Counted from the stretch's first letter, positions 41,875 to 50,840 are shown. The stretch is 64,000 bases of DNA from an uncultured Gardnerella sp. (GCA_947088155.1 CAMUFL010000004.1:61001-125000); one strand, 5' to 3'. The notes: generated by a model not told the origin, from the sequence alone. A program made the numbers and translations.

Positions 41875-42660
41875 ATGATAGAAAAAGTAAACCCGTCACA
41901 TGTTGACAAGATTGCGGATCGTATTGCCGGAGCAATTGTTGATCTTGCTTACAAGATTGATGAGAATCCTAAGATTGCTGTTGAAGTGATGCTCGGGCAT
42001 GGTAAGTGTGCCGTGTGTATTGAAAGCACGGTGATGTTTAAGTTTAAGGATATTAAAAATATTATCCACCGTTTAAGCCCTGGGAAAGTAAAGATTGATA
42101 TTACGGTCGTGCCACAAGATAAGCATTTAAGCCGAAACCAGAATGGTATGGTTCGCTCGGGTGATAACGGGATTTTTAAAGGCGTACCATTAACAGCTGA
42201 GCAGAGGAAGCTTTCTACTATTGCTCGAAAGGTTTATGAAAAGTATCCGTATGACGGCAAGTATGTTCTTGATGGTGAAAAGCTTATCATCTGCCAGTCT
42301 CACGCTAAACGAGAAGACTTATTGAAAGACTATCCGAATGCGTTTGTTAATCCTTTAGGCGACTGGACGGGTGGTATCAGCGTGGATACGGGAGCGGTTA
42401 ACCGAAAACTCGGGTCAGACATGGCTGATTCTGTCACGGGCGGCGGTCTTCATGGTAAGGATCTTACGAAAGCTGACGTGTCGGTTAATATTTACGCGTT
42501 TTTGAAAGCACAGGAAACCGGCCGGGTGGTTGAGTTTTCTTGTGCTATCGGGGATGAAATGGTTGATGGTAAACCGTATTCGCAGATTGTGAAAATTGCG
42601 AAAGATTACATTGACTCTGTGGGTGGTTTTGAAAAGCTGGCTTGCTGGGGTCTTTTCTAA
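41875..42660 (+). CDS. phage S-adenosylmethionine synthetase homologue
   Basis: 261 residues, shorter than cellular MetK (about 390). Conserved MetK elements are visible: SHVDKIADRIAGAIVDLA at the N terminus (usual HPDKIAD reads HVDKIAD), SGDNGIFKGVP (GDQG loop), NPLGDWTGGISVDTG, and the P-loop-like SVTGGGLHGKDLTKADVSVN. Expected to make SAM from ATP and methionine. It lies directly upstream of a ParB-methyltransferase fusion that would use SAM, so the phage seems to bring its own methyl-donor supply. AAGGAG before the ATG. Activity of the short form is unproven. Confidence 0.85.
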   Translation: MIEKVNPSHVDKIADRIAGAIVDLAYKIDENPKIAVEVMLGHGKCAVCIESTVMFKFKDIKNIIHRLSPGKVKIDITVVPQDKHLSRNQNGMVRSGDNGIFKGVPLTAEQRKLSTIARKVYEKYPYDGKYVLDGEKLIICQSHAKREDLLKDYPNAFVNPLGDWTGGISVDTGAVNRKLGSDMADSVTGGGLHGKDLTKADVSVNIYAFLKAQETGRVVEFSCAIGDEMVDGKPYSQIVKIAKDYIDSVGGFEKLACWGLF

Positions 42661-42674
42661 CGGGAGGAAAGCTT

Positions 42675-43910
42675 ATGGAAAAAGAAATGCAGTATTATTT
42701 GGCTGACGTAAGTGAGCTTATCCCGTATGTGAGAAACGCTCGCACGCACTCTGAGGCGCAAGTATCTCAGATAGCGGCAAGTATTCGCGAGTTTGGTTTC
42801 CTCTCCCCAATTCTAGTGGCGGAGGATAATACGATTCTCGCAGGCCACGGCAGGCTTGCCGCTGCGCAAAAATTGGGTCTTAAAAAAGTTCCGTGCGTGA
42901 AAGAAAATCATTTAACTGAAACACAAAAGCGTGCTTATATTATTGCGGATAATAAGCTTTCACTTAACGCAGGCTGGGACAATGAGCTATTGGCTGTCGA
43001 GTTGTCAGAGCTTGAAGGCGCGGATTTTAATGTTGATCTTCTCGGGTTTGACGAGGCGGAGCTTTCCAGCATGTTTGATGCTGATAAAGACGTGAGTGAT
43101 GATGATTTTGATGTTGAAAAAGAGCTGGAAGAACCGTGTTTTTCTAAAACGGGTGACATGTGGACGCTTGGTAAGCATCATGTTATTTGCGGTGATGCTA
43201 CTAAGTTAGAAACATTTAAGACGCTTCTTGAGGATACTAAAGTGAATCTGGTGGTTACTGATCCGCCTTATAACGTGAACTATGAGGGTTCTGCTGGGAA
43301 AATCAAAAACGATAATATGGAGAATGATAAGTTTTACCAGTTTCTTTTCAACTCGTTCGTGAACATGGAGCAGGCGATGGCAGATGATGCGTCTATCTAC
43401 GTGTTTCATGCTGACACGGAGGGGTTGAATTTTAGAAAAGCATTCCAGGACGCGGGGTTTTATCTTTCAGGTTGTTGTATTTGGAAGAAACCGTCTCTGG
43501 TGTTGGGTAGAAGCCCTTACCAGTGGCAGCATGAACCATGTTTGTATGGGTGGAAGAAAAAAGGTAAACACAAGTGGTACGCGGGTAGGAAAGAAACTTC
43601 AGTTTGGGAGTTTGAAAAGCCTAAGAAAAACGCTGATCATCCAACCATGAAACCAATAGCTCTTTTAGCGTATCCGATTAAAAACTCGAGTATGACGAAC
43701 TCGCTTGTGTTAGATCCGTTTGCTGGAAGTGGTAGCACGCTTATAGCCTGCGAGCAGACGGGTAGAATCTGCTACGCTATCGAGCTTGACGAGAAATATT
43801 GTGACGTGATTGTGAAACGTTATATTGAGCAGGTTGGAAATGATAAGAGTGTGAAAGTTTTAAGAGGCGGTAAAGAATACTCGTTTACTGAAGTATTTAC
43901 TAACAAGTAA
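42675..43910 (+). CDS. ParB-domain DNA methyltransferase (N6-adenine/N4-cytosine)
   Basis: 411 residues from ATG 42675 behind GGGAGGAAAG; an upstream in-frame start inside the previous gene is unlikely. The N-terminal ParB/Srx-like domain (about 5-90: RNARTHSEAQVSQIAASIRE, TILAGHGRLAAAQKLG) is fused to a beta-class methyltransferase: catalytic motif IV DPPYN near residue 197 and SAM-binding motif I LDPFAGSGSTLIACEQTG near 345. Probably protects phage DNA from host restriction. Stands just after the SAM synthetase gene. Confidence 0.88.
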   Translation: MEKEMQYYLADVSELIPYVRNARTHSEAQVSQIAASIREFGFLSPILVAEDNTILAGHGRLAAAQKLGLKKVPCVKENHLTETQKRAYIIADNKLSLNAGWDNELLAVELSELEGADFNVDLLGFDEAELSSMFDADKDVSDDDFDVEKELEEPCFSKTGDMWTLGKHHVICGDATKLETFKTLLEDTKVNLVVTDPPYNVNYEGSAGKIKNDNMENDKFYQFLFNSFVNMEQAMADDASIYVFHADTEGLNFRKAFQDAGFYLSGCCIWKKPSLVLGRSPYQWQHEPCLYGWKKKGKHKWYAGRKETSVWEFEKPKKNADHPTMKPIALLAYPIKNSSMTNSLVLDPFAGSGSTLIACEQTGRICYAIELDEKYCDVIVKRYIEQVGNDKSVKVLRGGKEYSFTEVFTNK

Positions 43911-43946
43911 GACTCGTATTTTATATGAAAAATAGTTTGCGACCGC

Positions 43947-43976
43947 TTGATAAAAACCTTCTTTAGAGTGATTTAT
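43947..43976 (+). promoter_or_regulatory. phage promoter-like element B, copy 1
   Basis: TTGATA (43947-43952), 18 bases containing CTTTAGAGTG, then ATTTAT. Three further copies with the same 18-base spacing lie at 44904, 45339 and 61952. Upstream of the gene at 44009. Confidence 0.65.
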
Positions 43977-44008
43977 ATATGTACCCGAAAAAATCTAAAG
44001 GAGGCAAA

Positions 44009-44659
44009 ATGGAATTAAAATACGGGTTAAAAGGAAAAGATAGGCAGCCGCTTATTAAAGCTATAGAGGATTCTACGGGAGTAAAGGCTGTTTACTTAAA
44101 AACTCCGAGTATGTCTTACAGGATAGGTGTTTTCAACATTAGTAAAGATGGTACGGTCACGTGTAGTAGTGAAGAGAACTTAGATGATTTAAAAAACATG
44201 TTAGACGTTGACTATGGTATAAGTCTTCCAGTCTGCGCGTGTGATGGTACGCAATGTTTTAGTGTTGAGTTTCCTAAAGATAAGGCTGATGTGGTAAAGC
44301 TTAGGAAAATTCTTGATAATAAGGGTGATCTTATTAAAAAAGCGTTAGGAGTGAACAGTCTTAATATTAAGGAAGAAGATGATAAGCTTATTTTTCCTTG
44401 GTTTGAGCAGGCTAACCAACCAGGCTTGGCATCCTATGCGAAGTTTATAAACAGTCTTTGTAAAATGAGCGTGGAAATTAAACGCGTAAATAATAGTAAG
44501 CATAAGCAGGTTAACGATAAGTATGCTTTCAGATGTTTTCTTCTTAGACTCGGGTTTATAGGAGATGAGTTTAAACAAGACAGGAAAATTATGCTTTCCC
44601 GTTTAGAAGGCTCCTGCGCTTTTAGAAACGGGGGTGAGCGTAATGCTGTATGCGAGTGA
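44009..44659 (+). CDS. conserved phage protein (often annotated virulence-related)
   Basis: 216 residues from ATG 44009 behind AAAGGAGG; ATG 43979 upstream is in frame but overlaps promoter element B. Opens MELKYGLKGKDRQPLIKAIE followed by GVKAVYLKTPSMSYRIG, a pattern I recall from many Firmicutes phages where it is labelled virulence-related without functional proof. C-terminal half is mixed alpha/beta with a basic end. Overlaps the next small gene by 17 bases. Function unknown. Confidence 0.7.
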   Translation: MELKYGLKGKDRQPLIKAIEDSTGVKAVYLKTPSMSYRIGVFNISKDGTVTCSSEENLDDLKNMLDVDYGISLPVCACDGTQCFSVEFPKDKADVVKLRKILDNKGDLIKKALGVNSLNIKEEDDKLIFPWFEQANQPGLASYAKFINSLCKMSVEIKRVNNSKHKQVNDKYAFRCFLLRLGFIGDEFKQDRKIMLSRLEGSCAFRNGGERNAVCE

Positions 44660-44813
44660 AGACCAGGCGTACGAGTTGAGTGAAGACTGTCCTACAGGTT
44701 CTTTGGTTGAAGAAATTTTCGCGATTTTAGAGCAAGAGAACGAGGTTTTTGTAAAAGCATGTTTGACTGTAGTAGATGATTTTTGGGTGATTATTATTTC
44801 CGCATCATTTTAG
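44643..44813 (+). CDS. 56-aa acidic phage protein
   Basis: ATG 44643 with GGGGGTGA upstream, overlapping the previous gene. Acidic N-terminal half (EDQAYELSEDCPTGSLVEEI) and a hydrophobic C terminus (DDFWVIIISASF). No family recognised. Confidence 0.55.
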   Translation: MLYASEDQAYELSEDCPTGSLVEEIFAILEQENEVFVKACLTVVDDFWVIIISASF

Positions 44814-44903
44814 AAACATTTTAACGGTTTTTAAGAGTAAAAAAATTAGCGAAAACTGGTGGGGAAAAACGTGTAAATACCCGGTGTTTCTTGGCTTAAA
44901 AGC

Positions 44904-44933
44904 TTGCTATTGCGCGCTTTTAGAGTGATATAT
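44904..44933 (+). promoter_or_regulatory. phage promoter-like element B, copy 2
   Basis: TTGCTA (44904-44909), 18 bases containing GCGCTTTTAGAGTG, then ATATAT. It lies 38 bases before the GTG of the next gene. Confidence 0.7.
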
Positions 44934-44970
44934 AGTATCAGCAAAAACACGTGCGCAAAGGAGAAAACCT

Positions 44971-45255
44971 GTGAAAAAAGAAATTTTACAAAACCTCGCA
45001 AACGAAGTTAACGCCTGCAGACGCTACACGCTAAACGCGGTCAAAAAAGCTGAAGAAGGGAAAATTAGTTCGGCTATCAGCATGCTCGACATTGCGCAAA
45101 CAGCAAAAACCTGCGCCATGCAAGCTCACGAGGAGCTTTGGAAGGTAAGCGGAGGAAAACTAAACGATACGGAGTTTGAACTGTTTGCGGATGCTGAAAC
45201 CTTGGACAAGGATATTCAAAAAGCTTATCAAGCGATTCAACAAGCAAGAAGCTAA
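44971..45255 (+). CDS. small helical phage protein
   Basis: 94 residues from GTG 44971 behind AAAGGAG. Entirely helical by pattern (ILQNLANEVNACRRYTLNAV, ISMLDIAQTAKTCAMQAHEE), four-helix-like. No family recognised. It forms a single-gene unit: promoter element B copy 2 in front and a terminator 40 bases behind. Confidence 0.6.
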   Translation: MKKEILQNLANEVNACRRYTLNAVKKAEEGKISSAISMLDIAQTAKTCAMQAHEELWKVSGGKLNDTEFELFADAETLDKDIQKAYQAIQQARS

Positions 45256-45294
45256 AAGAAAGGGGGGATAGTCAGCCATAGGGTTGGAAGGCTG

Positions 45295-45329
45295 GAGAAA
45301 AATCGTGGAATTATCCGCGATTTTTTCTC
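45295..45329 (+). terminator. intrinsic terminator
   Basis: GAGAAAAATCG (45295-45305) pairs with CGATTTTTTCTC (45318-45329); the T-run is part of the stem. Closes the single gene at 44971-45255. Confidence 0.85.
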
Positions 45330-45338
45330 GTTTACGGC

Positions 45339-45368
45339 TTGCTATTCTGCGCTTTTAGAGTGATATAT
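45339..45368 (+). promoter_or_regulatory. phage promoter-like element B, copy 3
   Basis: TTGCTA (45339-45344), 18 bases containing GCGCTTTTAGAGTG, then ATATAT. Nearly identical to copy 2 over more than 30 bases. It lies 38 bases before the next ATG. Confidence 0.7.
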
Positions 45369-45405
45369 AGTACTAACAAAAAACACAGAAAAAGGAGAAA
45401 AAATC

Positions 45406-45630
45406 ATGTGGGAACAAGATACGCTTAAAGTAGAAAATCAGGTTGTAAACTACAGCATGAAAGTTTTTGAAGAGCCAAGCGAATACGGGATTAACCAGGG
45501 AAGAATTTCCAAGCTCACTTTGAAAAACAATAACAAGGTTATCGCAAACTACGATAGAGGCTGGGACATGATGCCAACAAGCAAGCTTGCAAACGAGGCT
45601 TTAGAAATGATTCTTGACGCCAGAAACTAG
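45406..45630 (+). CDS. small phage protein, DUF7678-like
   Basis: 74 residues, ATG behind AAAGGAG. VNYSMKVFEEPSEYGINQGR then ISKLTLKNNNKVIANYDRGW resembles the small DUF7678 phage proteins (from memory). Like its upstream neighbour it forms a single-gene unit between promoter element B copy 3 and two terminators, immediately before the large terminase gene. These two short units may have been inserted into the packaging operon. Confidence 0.6.
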   Translation: MWEQDTLKVENQVVNYSMKVFEEPSEYGINQGRISKLTLKNNNKVIANYDRGWDMMPTSKLANEALEMILDARN

Positions 45631-45655
45631 AAACTTTAAGTTTAGTTAAAAGCAG

Positions 45656-45728
45656 CAGGGCTTTTTAAGGCCCTGTTTCTCGTAGGAAAGATAAGAAATG
45701 ATGTGGACGCAAGTAAGCGTCTTTTTTT
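45656..45728 (+). terminator. two hairpins before the large terminase gene
   Basis: CAGGGCTT (45656) pairs with AAGGCCCTG (45667-45675). GACGC (45706) pairs with GCGTC (45717-45721) followed by T7, then ATGCCTAAA, as at 37.9 kb. Confidence 0.7.
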
Positions 45729-45754
45729 ATGCCTAAAGAAAGGAGGAGCTTAAG

Positions 45755-47347
45755 TTGCAAAAATACGAGGTTACTAAGTTTAAAAAAGAAGATTCAACCT
45801 ATAGTAAAGAGCTTGCGGATTATGCCGTGAGTTTTATCGAATGTTTAACACACACGAAAGGCACGTGGGCTGGTAAGCCTTTTAAGCTCCTAGCCTGGCA
45901 GGAACAGATTATCAGGGACTTGTTTGGCGTGGTGAAACCGAATGGTTACCGTCAGTTTAATACTGCTTATATTGAGATACCTAAGAAAATGGGTAAAAGT
46001 GAGCTTGCCGCGGCAGTGGCACTGCTTTTGTGCTGTGGGGATAATGAGGAGCGTGCCGAGGTTTATGGTTGTGCGGCGGACCGTCAGCAGGCAACAATCG
46101 TGTTTGACGTGGCCGCGGACATGGTTAGAATGTGTCCGGCTCTTAATCGTAGGGTTAAAATTTTAGCTTCGCAAAAACGTATTATTTTCCTACCAACTAA
46201 CAGTTTCTACCAAGTGTTGTCGGCTGAAGCTTACTCTAAACACGGGTTTAACATTCACGGTGTCGTGTTTGATGAGCTTCACACGCAGCCAAACCGTAAA
46301 CTGTTTGACGTGATGACTAAAGGCTCCGGGGATGCTCGCATGCAGCCACTATATTTTCTGATTACCACGGCTGGTACGGATACGCATTCTATCTGCTATG
46401 AGACGCATCAGAAAGCAGTGGATATTATCGAGGGTAGGAAAATTGATCCAACTTTTTACCCCGTGATTTATGGTGCAAAAGATTCGGATGATTGGACGGA
46501 TCCGAAGGTGTGGAAGAAAGCTAATCCTTCTCTTGGGGTGACGGTTCAAATGGAGAAAGTTAAGGCTGCTTTCGAGTCAGCTCGCCAGAATCCTGGTGAA
46601 GAGAATGCTTTCCGTCAGCTTCGTCTTAACCAGTGGGTTAAACAGTCTATTCGTTGGATGCCGATGGAAAAGTGGGATGCTTGCGGTTTTCAGGTGAACG
46701 AAGAAGAACTCGAGGGCAGGGTCTGCTATGGGGGTCTTGACCTTTCAAGCACCACTGATCTTACGGCTTTTTCGCTTGTGTTTCCGCCTTTAGATGAGTC
46801 GGATAAGTTTCGTATCCTACCTTATTTTTGGGTGCCTGAAGAAACCTTGAGTTTGCGCGTGAAACGGGACCACGTGCCGTATGACGTGTGGGAAAAACAA
46901 GGGTTTATTAAGACCACGGAAGGAAACGTTGTTCACTATGGGTTTATTGAAAAATTCATCGAAACTTTAGGTGAACGTTTCAACATTCGTGAGATTGCTT
47001 TCGACCGTTGGGGCGCAGTGCAAATGGTGCAAAACCTTGAAAACATGGGGTTTGCCGTGGTTCCGTTCGGACAGGGATTTAAGGATATGAGTCCGCCTAC
47101 CAAGGAGCTTATGAAGCTTGTGCTCGAGCAGAAAATCGCACACGCAGGGCATCCGGTGCTTCGCTGGAACATGGATAACATTTTCATCCGCACAGATCCG
47201 GCAGGAAACATTAAAGCAGATAAGGAAAAATCAACCGAGAAAATCGACGGTGCTATCGCAACCATCATGGCACTTGACCGTGCTATCAGATGCGGTAACG
47301 CGAACACTCAAAGCGTGTATGACAATCGAGGAATCCTATTCATGTAA
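45755..47347 (+). CDS. terL: terminase large subunit
   Basis: Packaging motor ATPase/nuclease, 530 residues from TTG 45755 behind AAAGGAGGAG. Walker A PKKMGKSELAAAV (residues 76-88), Walker B GVVFDELHTQ (about 165-175), and nuclease-domain acidic residues in GLDLSSTTDLTAF, FDRWGAVQM and STEKIDGAIATIMALDRA. It belongs to the HK97-like terminase group and matches the portal-protease-capsid set that follows. A decayed relative of the C-terminal end is present at 24.2 kb on the minus strand. Confidence 0.94.
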   Translation: MQKYEVTKFKKEDSTYSKELADYAVSFIECLTHTKGTWAGKPFKLLAWQEQIIRDLFGVVKPNGYRQFNTAYIEIPKKMGKSELAAAVALLLCCGDNEERAEVYGCAADRQQATIVFDVAADMVRMCPALNRRVKILASQKRIIFLPTNSFYQVLSAEAYSKHGFNIHGVVFDELHTQPNRKLFDVMTKGSGDARMQPLYFLITTAGTDTHSICYETHQKAVDIIEGRKIDPTFYPVIYGAKDSDDWTDPKVWKKANPSLGVTVQMEKVKAAFESARQNPGEENAFRQLRLNQWVKQSIRWMPMEKWDACGFQVNEEELEGRVCYGGLDLSSTTDLTAFSLVFPPLDESDKFRILPYFWVPEETLSLRVKRDHVPYDVWEKQGFIKTTEGNVVHYGFIEKFIETLGERFNIREIAFDRWGAVQMVQNLENMGFAVVPFGQGFKDMSPPTKELMKLVLEQKIAHAGHPVLRWNMDNIFIRTDPAGNIKADKEKSTEKIDGAIATIMALDRAIRCGNANTQSVYDNRGILFM

Positions 47348-47358
47348 GGAGGTGGGTC

Positions 47359-48606
47359 ATGAGTATTTTTAGTAAAATTTTTAAGAGTAGAGATAAGCCT
47401 GAGAATCGTTTTAACTTGAATGCTCAAAGGTTTATTAGTGGCATGTCTTCTTCGGGTAAAAGGGTGAATGAGCGTTCAGCGATGCAGATGACGGCTGTCT
47501 ACTCGTGTGTGCGTATCCTGTCTGAAGCGGTGGCTAGTCTGCCGCTTCACGTGTATGAGCACACGAGTACGGGTACGGCTAAAGCGGTTAAACATCCTTT
47601 GTATAAGGTGCTTCATGATGAGCCGAATCTTGAGATGACAAGCTTCGTGTTTAGAGAAACATTGATGACGCATCTACTGTTATGGGGTAATGCTTACGCG
47701 CAGATTATTCGAAACGGTAAAGGCGAGGTTTTAGGCTTATACCCTTTAATGCCTGATCGTATGAGAGTTGACCGGGACGAGAATGGCCAAATTTTTTACG
47801 AGTATACGTTAAATGATAGTGATATTTTAGCGGGTAAAGAAACGAGTGTGAAACTTAAACCCTTTGACGTGCTTCATATTCCCGGTCTTGGTTTTGACGG
47901 GCTTGTTGGCTATTCGCCTATTGCGATGGCAAAAAACGCTATCGGTATGGCGATAGCTACGGAAGAGTATGGTGCATCGTTTTTCGCTAACGGTGCGACA
48001 CCAAGCGGAATCTTGGAATACCCCGGTACAGTAAAAGATCCTCAAAGTATGAGGGATAGTTGGAATAAGGGGTTCTCGGGTTCTAACTCGCATAAGATAG
48101 CGATTTTAGAGGAAGGCATGAAGTATACGCCTATTTCTATTTCGCCTAACGAAGCACAGTTTCTTGAAACTCGTAAGTTTCAGATTAACGAGATTGCTCG
48201 TATTTTTAGAGTCCCACCACACATGGTTGGTGATTTAGAAAAGTCGAGTTTTTCTAATATTGAGCAGCAGTCGTTGGAGTTTGTGAAATACACGCTTGAT
48301 CCTTGGGTGGCGCGTTTTGAACAGTCTATTACGAGGCGGCTTTTTACTGATAAGGAGAAAGAAACTTATTATGTGAAGTTTAACGTGGATGGTCTTCTTC
48401 GAGGAGACTATCAGAGTCGTATGAATGGTTATGCTACCGCTCGTCAAAACGGTTGGATGAGCGCGAACGATATTAGACAGTTAGAAAACTTGGATAAGAT
48501 TCCCGCCTGTGAGGGTGGTGACTTGTATTTGATTAACGGTAACATGCTCCCGCTTAACCGTGCTGGAGCGTTCGCAAACAGTAGTGGAAAGGAGGAAAAA
48601 GGGTGA
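47359..48606 (+). CDS. HK97-family portal protein
   Basis: 415 residues, ATG behind AAGGAGG, 11 bases after terL. Forms the dodecameric portal at one capsid vertex. Typical portal segments: RSAMQMTAVYSCVRILSEAV, HPLYKVLHDEPNLEMTSFVF, and IARIFRVPPHMVGDLEKSSF with FSNIEQQSLEFVKYTLDPW near residue 300. The Ser/Gly-rich C terminus ends within the start of the protease gene (1-base overlap). Confidence 0.93.
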   Translation: MSIFSKIFKSRDKPENRFNLNAQRFISGMSSSGKRVNERSAMQMTAVYSCVRILSEAVASLPLHVYEHTSTGTAKAVKHPLYKVLHDEPNLEMTSFVFRETLMTHLLLWGNAYAQIIRNGKGEVLGLYPLMPDRMRVDRDENGQIFYEYTLNDSDILAGKETSVKLKPFDVLHIPGLGFDGLVGYSPIAMAKNAIGMAIATEEYGASFFANGATPSGILEYPGTVKDPQSMRDSWNKGFSGSNSHKIAILEEGMKYTPISISPNEAQFLETRKFQINEIARIFRVPPHMVGDLEKSSFSNIEQQSLEFVKYTLDPWVARFEQSITRRLFTDKEKETYYVKFNVDGLLRGDYQSRMNGYATARQNGWMSANDIRQLENLDKIPACEGGDLYLINGNMLPLNRAGAFANSSGKEEKG

Positions 48607-49349
48607 TGAGGAAGTTTTGGCAGTGGAAAAACCAAAAGGAAAACAATGAGACTAATGAGAATAATGAGATTTTTGAGAGGACACTGTTTCTTAACGGTAC
48701 GATTGCTGAAGAATCATGGTTTGATGATGATATTACCCCACAACTTTTTAAAGACGAGTTAAACGCTGGTAGTGGGAATATTACCGTGTGGATTAACTCG
48801 CCTGGTGGGGATTGTGTGGCTGCGGCACAAATCTATAACATGCTCATGGATTACAAGGGTTGTGTGACGGTCAAGATTGATGGGATTGCAGCTTCTGCTG
48901 CCTCGGTTATTGCGATGGCTGGGACAAAGGTTTATATGAGCCCGGTGTCAATGCTTATGATTCATAATCCTATGACGGTTGCTTTTGGCAACAGAAGCGA
49001 AATGGAAAAAGCAATATCAATGCTTGATGAGGTAAAAGAGTCCATTATTAACGCTTACGAGATTAAAACAGGGCTTAACCGTGTGAAACTCTCGCATTTA
49101 ATGGATTCGGAAACGTGGATGGATGCTAACAAGGCGGTAGAACTCGGGTTCGCGGACGGTGTTTTAACTAGAGGTGAAACCGCTGATATTGGCATACCAC
49201 AGGTTTCAACATTGTATTCGAAATTAAGCGTGCAAAACACGTTATTGGAAAAAATATGTAAAGCCTGCCGGATAAGCGGTAAGGAAACAAACAATATTAG
49301 TGCAGACGATCTTATGGATCGTCTTTTTTTAATCAAAAATTGGAGGTAA
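48606..49349 (+). CDS. ClpP-like prohead protease
   Basis: 247 residues from ATG 48606, overlapping the portal stop (TGATG) with GGAGGAAAAAGG upstream. S14-type protease: INSPGGDCVAAAQIYNMLMD, nucleophile Ser in GIAASAASVIAMAG (about residue 98) and His in SMLMIHNP (about 123). Expected to trim scaffold/delta domain of the capsid protein during maturation. It precedes the capsid gene by 2 bases, the standard HK97 order. Confidence 0.92.
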   Translation: MRKFWQWKNQKENNETNENNEIFERTLFLNGTIAEESWFDDDITPQLFKDELNAGSGNITVWINSPGGDCVAAAQIYNMLMDYKGCVTVKIDGIAASAASVIAMAGTKVYMSPVSMLMIHNPMTVAFGNRSEMEKAISMLDEVKESIINAYEIKTGLNRVKLSHLMDSETWMDANKAVELGFADGVLTRGETADIGIPQVSTLYSKLSVQNTLLEKICKACRISGKETNNISADDLMDRLFLIKNWR

Positions 49350-49351
49350 AT

Positions 49352-50536
49352 ATGATGAACAGTATTTCAAACATGGTTGAGAAACGTAATAAGGCTTGGC
49401 AGGGTGCGAAAGCTTTCCTTGAGTCTAAACGTGACAAGGACGGGCTTATTTCAGAAGAAGACGCGAAAACTTACGATGAGATGGAAGCGAAAGTGAAAGC
49501 TTACAGTATGGAAATTGATCGCTTGGAGCAGATGGAAAAAATGGATAAGGAGCTTTCAAAACCAACATCTGAGGCGATTGTTGCAAAACCTATGAAAACA
49601 GGTGTGAAACTTGAAAAACAAGGTCGTGCGCGTGACGAGTATAAGCAGGCAATGCTTACAGCTCTACGCTCTAACTTCAAAAAGTTGGACAATATTCTTC
49701 AAGAAGGAATTGACGCTGATGGCGGGTATCTTGTGCCGGAAGAATACGATAATCGTCTGATTGAAACGTTGAAAGAAGAAAACATTATTCGCTCTCTTGC
49801 TACCACGATTACTACTAGTGGCGAGCATAAGATTAATGTTGCGATGAGTGATCCTGCGGCGGCTTGGATTGAAGAAGGCGCAAGCCTTAACTTTGGGGAT
49901 TCCAAGTTTGCTCAAATCCTGCTTGACGCTCATAAGCTTCACGTTGCGGTAAAAGTTACTGAAGAACTCTTGTATGATAATGCGTTTAACCTTGAGAATC
50001 ATCTTCTCACATCCTTCGGCATGGCGTTAGCTAACGCTGAGGAAGACGCCTTTCTTAATGGGGATGGTGTGGGAAAACCGACTGGTATTTTCAACAAGAA
50101 AGACGGCGGCACGTTCCTTAAAGAAACTACCAGTATTAAAACTGATGATCTGATTGATCTTATTCACGCTTTGAGGCGACCATACCGTAAAAACGCGAGT
50201 TTTATTATGAACGATAAAACAGTCGCGAGCATACGAAAACTTAAAGACAATAACGGCGCATACGTTTGGCAGCCTTCATACCAGGATGATGAGCCGAACA
50301 GGATTCTCGGATACCCGGTATACACGTCTGCTTACGCGCCTGAAAACATGGTGGCTTTTGGAGACTACTCGTACTACAACATTGGCGACCGTGGCTCACG
50401 CTCGTTTAAAGAGCTTACCGAGCTTTTCGCTGGAAACGACATGGTAGGTTTCGTTGCAAAAGAGCGTGTAGACGGCAAACTCGTGCTTAAAGAAGCAGTA
50501 CAGATTCTGCCTGTTAAAACAAGCGTGGCAGCCTAA
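49352..50536 (+). CDS. HK97-family major capsid protein
   Basis: 394 residues from ATG 49352 (GGAGGTAAAT upstream). The first 100 residues are helical and charged, a built-in scaffold (delta) domain expected to be cut by the preceding protease. The mature shell domain starts near residue 115 (EGIDADGGYLVPEEYDNRLI) and has the HK97 pattern through IEEGASLNFGDSKFAQILLD, KVTEELLYDNAFNLENHLLT and FLNGDGVGKPTGIF, ending in VLKEAVQILPVK. No separate scaffold gene is present. Confidence 0.93.
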   Translation: MMNSISNMVEKRNKAWQGAKAFLESKRDKDGLISEEDAKTYDEMEAKVKAYSMEIDRLEQMEKMDKELSKPTSEAIVAKPMKTGVKLEKQGRARDEYKQAMLTALRSNFKKLDNILQEGIDADGGYLVPEEYDNRLIETLKEENIIRSLATTITTSGEHKINVAMSDPAAAWIEEGASLNFGDSKFAQILLDAHKLHVAVKVTEELLYDNAFNLENHLLTSFGMALANAEEDAFLNGDGVGKPTGIFNKKDGGTFLKETTSIKTDDLIDLIHALRRPYRKNASFIMNDKTVASIRKLKDNNGAYVWQPSYQDDEPNRILGYPVYTSAYAPENMVAFGDYSYYNIGDRGSRSFKELTELFAGNDMVGFVAKERVDGKLVLKEAVQILPVKTSVAA

Positions 50537-50561
50537 AAAGATGGTTTAAGGAGGGGTGTTG

Positions 50562-50840
50562 ATGATAGTTACAGTCGAGGAAGCAAAAAACTATCTTAGG
50601 GTGGATAGTAAAGAAGATGATGAGCTTATCAACACCCTTATTCATTCTGCTGAAAAACTCTGCCAGGGAGTAGCTCGTAAAAACGATACTAGTTTGATTA
50701 GTGAAAACTTTGACGAGTATCGGCTCGCAGTCTTATACGCTACAGGCTACTTGTATGAGCATAGGGAAGAAGCAGACCATCACGCGCTAACTCTCACCTT
50801 ACGTTCGATGCTTTTTACTGTTAGAAAAACGGGGTTTTAA
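50562..50840 (+). CDS. head-tail connector protein
   Basis: 92 residues from ATG 50562; GTG and TTG two and one codons earlier are too near the AGGAGG. The start MIVTVEEAKNYLRVDSKEDD and SAEKLCQGVA match the HK97 gp6-like/DNA-packaging connectors, all-helical proteins that sit under the portal. Located right after the capsid gene and touching the head-closure gene, as expected. Confidence 0.85.
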   Translation: MIVTVEEAKNYLRVDSKEDDELINTLIHSAEKLCQGVARKNDTSLISENFDEYRLAVLYATGYLYEHREEADHHALTLTLRSMLFTVRKTGF

